Part shown: positions 34,307-40,680 of the stretch, piece by piece
Layout of the letters: every line of letters starts with the position of its first letter
Numbering within the stretch: the first letter of the stretch is position 1
NCBI GenBank assembly: GCA_903911085.1
Contig: CAIWCC010000266.1
Span: 1-40,680 of the forward strand
Source of the DNA: an uncultured Bacteroidales bacterium
Lineage (GTDB): Bacteria > Bacteroidota > Bacteroidia > Bacteroidales > Paludibacteraceae
Length of the DNA stretch: 40,680 nucleotides
Direction of reading: 5' to 3'
The notes under the pieces: model-generated
What the model was told of the DNA's origin: nothing
Database searches by the model: none
What the model saw: only the letters and a program-made list of their open reading frames with translations
Made by a program: the position numbers and the translations under genes

Positions 34307-35419
34307 ATGATAAAAAAAGGTGATAATGTGCGTTTTCTCAACGCAGTGGGTGGAGGAATAGTTACCAGAGTGGATGAATCAAAAAAAATGGTTTATGTAG
34401 AAGATCCAGATGGTTTTGAAGTGCCTGTTTTTGAGAGAGAATGTGTACTGATAGTAGCAATTAATAACGACACTAACTTTCCAGTAAAAGATTTTAGCTC
34501 AAAGTCCAAAACAACAGCTGAACAAACTCGAAACTCAGAACTCGAAACGCGGAAAACGAAACACGAAACACAGAACACAGAATGCGAAACCCAAAACTCA
34601 GAACCGATAATTGAAACTGCTGAAGGCGAAAAACTAACAGCGTTATTGGCTTTTTTTCCATTGGATATCAAACAAATGCAAACAACATCGTATGAATGTT
34701 ATTTGGTAAACGACAGTAATTATTATTTGAGTTACAATATTGTCAACGGTGAGAATGACTGTTGGATAAGTATTGCCAATGGCATTATTGAGCCAAACAC
34801 ACAAGAACTTCTGACGGAAATCAGTAAAGAACAACTTAGTGCATGGGAACGATTGCGCATTCAGCTTTTAGCCTTTAAAAAAGAAAAAAATTATACTCCA
34901 CAAGATACCGTTGATATAAATATTAAAATAAATGCAGTAAAATTCTACAAACTGCATAGCTTTTCCTCCAACGATTATTTTGATGAGCCAGCAATGTTAA
35001 TTGACATAACTTCCGAAAAGGAAAAGGAAATGGAAAACAAGAAAATGGCAGATATATCGCCCCAACAAATTAAACAAGCCATGTTTCAGAAAGACGAACC
35101 AACTCGTCCACGCATTATTAAACGACCTGAAGTTGCCGAAATTATTGAAATTGATTTGCATATCAACGAATTACTCGATTCCACTTCCGGAATGAGCAAC
35201 GGTGAAATGCTTCAATGTCAATTAGATAAATTTCATTCAGTAATTGATCAAAATAAGAATCGCAAAGGTCAAAAAATTGTTTTTATACATGGCAAAGGCG
35301 AAGGGGTTTTGCGTTCTGAAATTGAAAAATTGCTCAAAACACGTTACAAATCATTCTATTTTCAAGATGCCTCGTTCCGAGAATACGGCTTTGGTGCTAC
35401 TATGATAACTATTAAATAA
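34307..35419 (+). CDS. DUF2027/Smr-domain protein
   Basis: The 370-aa protein has three parts. The N-terminus (1-65) is a small beta domain, MIKKGDNVRFLNAVGGGIV. A central DUF2027 domain (about 105-240) follows. The C-terminal Smr domain (about 282-370) has IDLHINELL and the glycine-rich loop HGKGEG (328-333). Smr domains occur in MutS2 and can nick DNA or RNA or cleave colliding ribosomes' mRNA; this non-MutS version is common in Bacteroidota with no fixed role. The linker (73-100) carries the same KHETQN-type repeat as the E2 protein at 3631. Confidence 0.88.
   Translation: MIKKGDNVRFLNAVGGGIVTRVDESKKMVYVEDPDGFEVPVFERECVLIVAINNDTNFPVKDFSSKSKTTAEQTRNSELETRKTKHETQNTECETQNSEPIIETAEGEKLTALLAFFPLDIKQMQTTSYECYLVNDSNYYLSYNIVNGENDCWISIANGIIEPNTQELLTEISKEQLSAWERLRIQLLAFKKEKNYTPQDTVDINIKINAVKFYKLHSFSSNDYFDEPAMLIDITSEKEKEMENKKMADISPQQIKQAMFQKDEPTRPRIIKRPEVAEIIEIDLHINELLDSTSGMSNGEMLQCQLDKFHSVIDQNKNRKGQKIVFIHGKGEGVLRSEIEKLLKTRYKSFYFQDASFREYGFGATMITIK
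34523..34606 (+). repeat. CGAAAC-type tandem repeat inside the Smr gene
   Basis: Imperfect units such as CTCGAAACTCAGAA and ACGAAACACGAAACACAGAA run through residues 73-100 (ELETRKTKHETQNTECETQN). The frame is kept, and the linker is expected to be disordered. The shared 17-mer with the E2 repeat is ACGAAACACGAAACACA. Confidence 0.8.
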
Positions 35420-35487
35420 CAAAATAGGCGAAAGCAATACTCGCCCCACCGTATATATACTTCATTAAAAATGTAAATCGTAAGAAG

Positions 35488-35772
35488 TTGGTTGTTGGTT
35501 TCCAACTAATAGTGACAAACCTTGCTCTGCTAATTGACATATCCACAAGTATTAAGGTTGTTACTTTTCAATTTTTCATAGAAAGACAACCAGTTTCTTC
35601 CATTGATAGTTTTATGAAAGGTAGACCAAGTTTATTTTCGATTGAAAGTATTGAACCTTCAACAATTATTTCGGTTAGAAGAGATGACTTTGAAAAATTA
35701 TTTTCAGACTATGACGAATTAAAAGATCGATTTCACAACAATATTTTTCAACGATTTAATAAGTCCTTATAA
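35488..35772 (+). pseudogene. Crp/Fnr-family regulator remnant
   Basis: The 94-aa frame contains VVTFQFFIERQPVSSIDSF, SLFSIESIEPSTIISVRRDDFEKL, typical of the cyclic-nucleotide-binding domain in Bacteroidota Crp/Fnr regulators. The first strands and the whole C-terminal HTH are missing, and the first ~25 residues do not fit. It looks like a decayed fragment between the Smr gene and mnmG. Confidence 0.6.
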
Positions 35773-35777
35773 TTTTA

Positions 35778-35785
35778 TAACTTTG
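35778..35785 (+). promoter_or_regulatory. -7 box of mnmG
   Basis: TAACTTTG matches TAnnTTTG, 114 nt before the mnmG ATG. Confidence 0.5.
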
Positions 35786-35899
35786 CAGTCCAAAACTTTA
35801 GTAAATAAAATTACGTAATTATCTCAAATAAAAATTATTTTCCACAAAAGTAACAACAAAAGTTATCACAATTCTAGGTTTATAGCCTTCACAAAAAAT

Positions 35900-37774
35900 A
35901 TGGATTTTAAATACGATGTAATAGTTATTGGCGCTGGTCATGCAGGCAATGAAGCTGCTTGTGCTGCTGCAAATATGGGATCAAAGACCCTACTTATCAC
36001 CATGGACATGAATAAAATTGGTCAGATGAGCTGCAATCCTGCTGTAGGGGGTATAGCAAAAGGGCAAATTGTTCGTGAGATTGATGCTCTTGGTGGACAA
36101 ATGGGAATTGTTACAGATCGCTCAGCAATACAGTTTAGAATGCTTAACCGATCAAAAGGTCCAGCTATGTGGAGTCCACGTTCACAAAGTGACAGACACC
36201 AATTTATTCAAGAATGGATAAAGACCGTTTCCAACACTAAAAATCTATTTATTTGGCAAGATACCGTAACTGAATTGGTGATAGAAAAAGGGCAGGTTAC
36301 AGGTTTAAAATCTGCACTTGGAATTCGTTTTCGAGCAAAATCGGTTGTACTTACTGCTGGTACATTTTTAGGAGGTTTAATGCACTTTGGTAAAACGCAA
36401 TTAATTGGTGGTAGAATTGCAGAACCTTCTTCGTTTGGAATAACAGAACAGCTCAAATCCATCGGGTTTTCAACAGATAGAATGAAGACAGGAACGCCTT
36501 GTAGAATCGATGGTAAAAGTATCGATTTCTCTAAAATAACAGAACAAAAAGGAGAAGTTGACTTTCACAAATTTTCATTTCTTGAAGAATCAAAACGCGA
36601 AATGAAACAAATGAGTTGTTGGATAACAAATACGAATAATAAAACTCATGAAGAAATACGTAAAGGTTTAGAATATTCGCCTCTTTTCAACGGACAAATT
36701 AAGAGTATTGGCCCAAGATATTGTCCTAGTATAGAAACTAAAATAGTAACATTTGCCGAAAAACTTTCTCATCAATTGTTTTTAGAACCAGAGGGTGTGG
36801 ATTCTCAGGAATTTTATTTAAATGGTTTTTCATCTTCTCTCCCACTCGATGTTCAAATAGCAGCAATACATACGATAGAAGGACTTGAGAATGCACAATT
36901 ATTTCGACCTGGATATGCAATTGAATATGATTTTTTCGATCCAACTCAATTAAAACATACGCTGGAAACGAAACGAATTAGAAATTTATTCTTTGCTGGA
37001 CAAGTTAATGGAACTACTGGTTATGAAGAAGCGGGTGGTCAAGGTTTAATTGCTGGGATTAATGCACACTTAAATTGTGTGGGTGGAACAGAATTTACCT
37101 TAGCAAGAAACGAAGCGTATATTGGAGTATTGATTGACGATTTAGTAACTAAGGGTGTTGATGAACCATACAGAATGTTTACCTCGCGTGCAGAATACCG
37201 TTTACTACTTAGACAAGACGATGCAGACATGCGATTAACCGACAAGGGTTATAGAATCGGATTGGCAACAACAAATCGCTTAAAGCAGCTTGAATCAAAG
37301 AAATTCCTACAAACAAAAATTACTGATTTCATCAAATCGACCTCAATAAAACCAAACGATATTAATAGTTTTCTTACATCAAAGGGTTCTTCTGAATTAA
37401 AGCATGGATGCAAATTAAGTGATTTAGTTCTTCGCCCACAGTTAGGAATATCTGATTTAGCAACTGCTGTTCCGATGTTGCAAGAGGAAATTGACTCAAT
37501 TGGTACACGTAAAGAAGAAATAATTGAAGCAACAGAAGTTCTATTAAAATACGAAGGGTATATAGTTCGCGAAAGATTAATCGCTGAAAAACTATCAAGA
37601 TTAGAACATATTAATCTATCTGGTCGAATTGATTATGAATCGATATTATCTTTATCAACCGAAGCACGACAAAAACTTAGCAAAATCGACCCAGAAACAA
37701 TTGGTCAAGCTAGTCGTATTCCAGGTATTTCCCCAAGTGATATAAATATTTTACTTGTTTTATTAGGAAGATAA
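35900..37774 (+). CDS. mnmG: tRNA uridine 5-carboxymethylaminomethyl modification enzyme MnmG (GidA)
   Basis: MnmG, with MnmE, adds the carboxymethylaminomethyl group to U34 of several tRNAs using FAD and methylene-THF. The protein is 624 aa, a normal length. The FAD motif is VIGAGHAGNEAA (9-20). Further family stretches are MSCNPAVGGIAKGQIVREIDALGG, GRIAEPSS, GYEEAGGQGLIAGINA and FTSRAEYRLLLRQDDAD. Two parS-like sites follow directly. Confidence 0.98.
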   Translation: MDFKYDVIVIGAGHAGNEAACAAANMGSKTLLITMDMNKIGQMSCNPAVGGIAKGQIVREIDALGGQMGIVTDRSAIQFRMLNRSKGPAMWSPRSQSDRHQFIQEWIKTVSNTKNLFIWQDTVTELVIEKGQVTGLKSALGIRFRAKSVVLTAGTFLGGLMHFGKTQLIGGRIAEPSSFGITEQLKSIGFSTDRMKTGTPCRIDGKSIDFSKITEQKGEVDFHKFSFLEESKREMKQMSCWITNTNNKTHEEIRKGLEYSPLFNGQIKSIGPRYCPSIETKIVTFAEKLSHQLFLEPEGVDSQEFYLNGFSSSLPLDVQIAAIHTIEGLENAQLFRPGYAIEYDFFDPTQLKHTLETKRIRNLFFAGQVNGTTGYEEAGGQGLIAGINAHLNCVGGTEFTLARNEAYIGVLIDDLVTKGVDEPYRMFTSRAEYRLLLRQDDADMRLTDKGYRIGLATTNRLKQLESKKFLQTKITDFIKSTSIKPNDINSFLTSKGSSELKHGCKLSDLVLRPQLGISDLATAVPMLQEEIDSIGTRKEEIIEATEVLLKYEGYIVRERLIAEKLSRLEHINLSGRIDYESILSLSTEARQKLSKIDPETIGQASRIPGISPSDINILLVLLGR

Positions 37775-37796
37775 AGCCGTAAAATAAAAAAAGGAA

Positions 37797-37812
37797 TGTT
37801 CCACGTGAAACA
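37797..37812. promoter_or_regulatory. parS site 1
   Basis: TGTTCCACGTGAAACA matches the chromosomal ParB-binding consensus TGTTNCACGTGAAACA at all fixed positions. It lies 22 nt after mnmG. Confidence 0.85.
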
Positions 37813-37853
37813 AACAGAACAAAGTAGATTATACTTTCATTAAATGAAAAATA

Positions 37854-37869
37854 TGTTCCACGTGAAACA
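37854..37869. promoter_or_regulatory. parS site 2
   Basis: A second identical 16-mer TGTTCCACGTGAAACA lies 57 nt from the first, in the same orientation, 30 nt before uvrC. Chromosomal parS sites cluster near the replication origin. Confidence 0.85.
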
Positions 37870-37899
37870 AAGAAAATAGACTTTACTAGAAGCAAAGAA

Positions 37900-39717
37900 A
37901 TGAAACAATCTGAAAAATTAAAAGAACAAATAGTTTCACTTCCTGACAAGCCAGGAGTATACCAATATTTTAATACCGAAAATGAAATAATTTATGTAGG
38001 TAAAGCAAAAAATTTAAGGAAAAGAGTAAGTTCTTACTTTAATAAAATACATGAACAAGGGAAAACAAACATATTGGTAAAGCATATAGAGTCATTAAAA
38101 TACATAGTTGTAGAAAGTGAAGAAGATGCACTCCTATTAGAAAATAATTTGATAAAAGAATACCAACCACGTTATAATATACTGCTAAAAGATGGAAAAA
38201 CATATCCAAGTATATGTATAACTAATGAAACATTTCCACGAATATTTAAAACAAGAAATATATATAAAAATGGAGGCACCTACTTTGGACCATATAGCTC
38301 AAATTATACAATTAACTCATTGTTAGAAATAATTCATGAACTTTTTCCAATTCGAATATGCAAACTAGCACTAAGTAATGAAAATATAAGATCAAAAAAA
38401 TTTAAAGTCTGTTTACAATATCATATTCATAAATGCAAAGGCCCTTGCGAAGGAAAACAAACCGAAAAAGAATACTACAAATCTATACAGCAAATACATC
38501 AAATAATAAAAGGAGATGCAAATGAAATAAGTAAAATACTTCTACAACAAATGCAACAATTAGCAACTGAATATAAATTTGAAGAAGCCCATATAATTAA
38601 ACAAAAATATGACTTAATAGAAAATTATAAATCAAAATCAATTGTGGCAAATTCAGTTGTGGAAAACACAGATGTATTTGCTTTTGATGAAAATGAAAAT
38701 TCTGCTTACATAAATATACTCAGAATATCAAAGGGTTGCATAATTCAAGGTTATACCATTGAATATAAAAAAAGAATTGACGAAGAAAAAGAGGACATTT
38801 TAGCAATGGCTATCATTGAATTGAGGGAGCGATTTAACAGTAATTCTAAAGAAATTATTGTACCATTTAAATTGGGTTATCCAATTAAAGGCGCTACTGT
38901 AACTATTCCTCAAAGAGGCGATAGAAAAAAACTATTGGAATTATCGCTTCAAAATGTAAGACAATATAAACTTGAAAAACTAAAACAAGCAGAGAAACTG
39001 AACCCAGACCAGCGTAACATGCAGTTAATCAAATCAATACAAGACATATTGCATTTACACAAAGCCCCAGTTACTATTGAATGTTTTGATAATTCAAATA
39101 TTTCGGGTACAGATGCAGTTGCAGCATGTGTGGTATTTAAAATGGGTAAACCTTCAAAAAAAGACTACAGAAAATATAATATTAAAACTGTAGTGGGTCC
39201 AGATGATTACGCTTCGATGAAGGAAGTGGTGAGAAGAAGATATACACGTATCATTAATGAAGCATCTCCTCTACCCGATTTGATAATTGCTGATGGTGGA
39301 ATTGGACAAATGGAAGTAATCAGACAAGTAATTGAAGACGAACTGAATTTACAAATACCAATTGCAGGACTAGCCAAGGATAAAAAACACCAAACGAGTG
39401 AATTACTCTTTGGATTTCCACCTAAAGAAATTGGTTTGAAACCAAACGACCAACTTTTCAAATTATTGGCAAGTATGCAAAATGAAGTTCATAGATTTGC
39501 AATAACATTTCACCGCGACAAAAGAAGTAAAACGCAAATTGCTTCAGAGCTAGATGAAATAACTGGAATTGGTGAAAAAACAAAAAATGAATTAATAATG
39601 TATTTTAAGAGCGTAAAACGGATTAAAAGCGCAAGTATAGAAGAACTATCAAAATTGATCGGAACTAACAAAGGATCAATAATTTACAACCATTTTAGGG
39701 TCGATTTAAAGCCTTGA
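37900..39717 (+). CDS. uvrC: excinuclease ABC subunit C
   Basis: UvrC makes the dual incisions in nucleotide excision repair after UvrA/UvrB damage recognition. The protein is 605 aa. The N-terminal GIY-YIG domain has PGVYQYF (18-24) and IYVGKAKNLRKRV (31-43). A UVR motif segment lies near 215-245. The UvrC RNase-H-like domain has IECFDNSNISGTDAVA and LIIADGGIGQ. C-terminal helix-hairpin-helix elements are LDEITGIGEKTKNEL and KSASIEELSKLIG. It is complete, with start codon placement typical of the family. Confidence 0.97.
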   Translation: MKQSEKLKEQIVSLPDKPGVYQYFNTENEIIYVGKAKNLRKRVSSYFNKIHEQGKTNILVKHIESLKYIVVESEEDALLLENNLIKEYQPRYNILLKDGKTYPSICITNETFPRIFKTRNIYKNGGTYFGPYSSNYTINSLLEIIHELFPIRICKLALSNENIRSKKFKVCLQYHIHKCKGPCEGKQTEKEYYKSIQQIHQIIKGDANEISKILLQQMQQLATEYKFEEAHIIKQKYDLIENYKSKSIVANSVVENTDVFAFDENENSAYINILRISKGCIIQGYTIEYKKRIDEEKEDILAMAIIELRERFNSNSKEIIVPFKLGYPIKGATVTIPQRGDRKKLLELSLQNVRQYKLEKLKQAEKLNPDQRNMQLIKSIQDILHLHKAPVTIECFDNSNISGTDAVAACVVFKMGKPSKKDYRKYNIKTVVGPDDYASMKEVVRRRYTRIINEASPLPDLIIADGGIGQMEVIRQVIEDELNLQIPIAGLAKDKKHQTSELLFGFPPKEIGLKPNDQLFKLLASMQNEVHRFAITFHRDKRSKTQIASELDEITGIGEKTKNELIMYFKSVKRIKSASIEELSKLIGTNKGSIIYNHFRVDLKP

Positions 39718-39854
39718 GAATTGAATAAAAAATTTTTAATTATACTTGTAAGCAAATATAGCAATATAAACAGTTAAAATCATGTTCAAATTCAAATACA
39801 TTTTTTTTGTAAACTTAAATAAGTAATATAAAATAGGTAGTGGAAAAATTATTG

Positions 39855-39862
39855 TATATTTG
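39855..39862 (+). promoter_or_regulatory. -7 box of tsaE
   Basis: TATATTTG matches TAnnTTTG, 67 nt before the tsaE ATG. Confidence 0.5.
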
Positions 39863-39929
39863 TAATAAATTAAAAAATTAGATTTAACAAATACCTAATT
39901 ATATTCAAATTTGAGAATGTAAAATAAAT

Positions 39930-40340
39930 ATGCTAAAAATAAAATCATTAGAAACAATAAACAACACAGCTCAACAATTTATTGACCAAATTGGGAATAG
40001 CACAATTTTTGCATTTGATGGAAATATGGGAGCAGGTAAAACTACTTTTATAAAATCAATTTGTGAAGTGATGGGAGTGAAAGAAACTGTGAACAGTCCA
40101 ACCTTTTCGATAGTGAACGAATACGAAGCTGCTGATGGTCGTATTATTTACCATTTCGACTGCTATCGTATAAATAAAATTCAGGAAGCATTGGATTTTG
40201 GTGCAGAAGAATATTTGTATAGTGGAAATCTCTGCTTTATAGAATGGGCAGAAAATATTGCACCCCTCCTACCCGATTCTATTGTAAATGTACATATAGT
40301 GGAGGAGGAAAATGGAGAAAGAAATGTGGAAGTAAGATAA
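39930..40340 (+). CDS. tsaE: tRNA t6A37 biosynthesis ATPase TsaE
   Basis: TsaE is a small P-loop ATPase that works with TsaB, TsaC and TsaD to make N6-threonylcarbamoyladenosine at tRNA position 37. The protein is 136 aa. Walker A is GNMGAGKTTF (31-40), followed by the family-typical SPTFSIVNEY, HFDCYRI and CFIEWAEN stretches. Its length is normal, and a small basic protein follows after 22 nt. Confidence 0.96.
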   Translation: MLKIKSLETINNTAQQFIDQIGNSTIFAFDGNMGAGKTTFIKSICEVMGVKETVNSPTFSIVNEYEAADGRIIYHFDCYRINKIQEALDFGAEEYLYSGNLCFIEWAENIAPLLPDSIVNVHIVEEENGERNVEVR

Positions 40341-40362
40341 TGAATCAATAAAAAATGCAGAA

Positions 40363-40572
40363 ATGAAAACAAAAAAGAAAAGTTCTGTAATAGAACAAGT
40401 AAAAGCGGCGCGAAAGCAAAGCCGTGAAGAGGAGCTAAAAGCTCACGGAAAATCTATCAACTATCGGAAAGTAATAGATTCGAAAAATGTATATAACCGC
40501 AAAAAAAATAAGGCAGACGATGAGGTTCTGCCTTATTTGCTACCCCTAACCCCTAAAGATAAAGTCATTTGA
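40363..40572 (+). CDS. small basic hypothetical protein
   Basis: This 69-aa Lys/Arg-rich protein (SVIEQVKAARKQSREEELKA, then NRKKNKADDE) resembles a conserved small protein family of Bacteroidales of unknown role. The conserved part ends near residue 52. The last part (VLPYLLPLTPKDKVI) is read from a terminator-like hairpin and may be a recent extension. It lies 22 nt behind tsaE. Confidence 0.65.
   Translation: MKTKKKSSVIEQVKAARKQSREEELKAHGKSINYRKVIDSKNVYNRKKNKADDEVLPYLLPLTPKDKVI
40506..40538 (+). terminator. terminator-like hairpin inside the 3' end of the small basic gene
   Basis: AAATAAGGCAGA (40506-40517) pairs perfectly over 12 bp with TCTGCCTTATTT (40527-40538) around 9 nt, with an A-run before it. 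It lies within the reading frame, about 34 nt before the stop. A second hairpin, AAAGTCA-TT-TGACTTT, covers the stop codon. From 40573 to the end of the window I see no feature I can name. Confidence 0.55.
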
Positions 40573-40680
40573 CTTTTGAGTATAAATAAGAAAGAATTAG
40601 CGATCTTTGACATAATTGTTTATAATATTTTGATATTGTAAGATAACGGGTTTGGCTATTCTAGTAGCCAGATGAATAAA

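Noticed and set aside
35821-35880. A DnaA box or origin-like site ahead of mnmG (TTTTCCACAA).
   Set aside because: It departs from TTATCCACA and there is no cluster of boxes, so it is not supported despite the parS sites nearby.
40573-40680. The end of the window as a CRISPR leader or the start of an RNA gene, because of the CTTTGACATAATTG stretch and a short GGCTA...TAGCC pairing.
   Set aside because: No repeat units are visible and the sequence ends before any feature could be confirmed.

Overview
The window looks like a chromosome segment of a low-GC member of the Bacteroidota, most likely Bacteroidales; this is inferred, not proven. The evidence is the gene content (DUF2027/Smr protein, long S16, KdpFABC with KdpDE, MORN_2/YwqK-type secreted proteins), many -7 boxes of the Bacteroidota form TAnnTTTG close to starts, few Shine-Dalgarno sequences, and short-period repeats in intergenic DNA.

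Layout. 1-5.5 kb (minus strand): the N-terminal part of a 2-oxo acid dehydrogenase E1, then its E3 and E2 partners, then rhamnulokinase. 5.5-15.4 kb: an AT-rich accessory region. It holds a candidate rod-shaped structured RNA, two secreted MORN-repeat proteins around a PD-(D/E)XK-type protein, and then a row of small addiction modules (RelE/ParE type, HigBA, a VapBC remnant, GNAT with a small antitoxin). Three full copies of a ~135 bp three-hairpin element each sit 6-16 nt behind a module, and a fourth full copy plus a partial copy lie before the first module. An AAA ATPase with a recognisable promoter and overlapping inverted repeat closes this part. 15.4-21.1 kb: housekeeping genes metG, trpS, rpsP and queA. 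21.4-34.2 kb: a potassium-uptake region with a KimA-like permease, kdpE, the minus-strand operon (45-aa membrane protein)-kdpF-A-B-C-D, and a second, divergent kinase/regulator pair in which the kinase lacks the KdpD/Usp sensory N-terminus. 34.3-40.7 kb: a DUF2027/Smr protein, a Crp-like remnant, mnmG, two exact parS matches, uvrC, tsaE and a small basic protein.

How it fits together. The KimA-like permease and the Kdp pump are probably co-regulated: both upstream regions carry the same 11-nt-period direct repeat exactly 42 nt from the proposed -7 box, which fits binding by an OmpR-family regulator such as KdpE. E1, E2 and E3 form one 2-oxo acid dehydrogenase complex. The toxin-antitoxin row behaves like an array of independent cassettes, each with its own promoter and most ending in the same structured element. 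No recombinase is visible, so its mode of movement is unknown.

Strongest leads: the cassette/element array, the paired KdpE-type boxes, the 6092-6327 RNA, the parS pair, and one short DNA repeat that has become part of two unrelated protein linkers.
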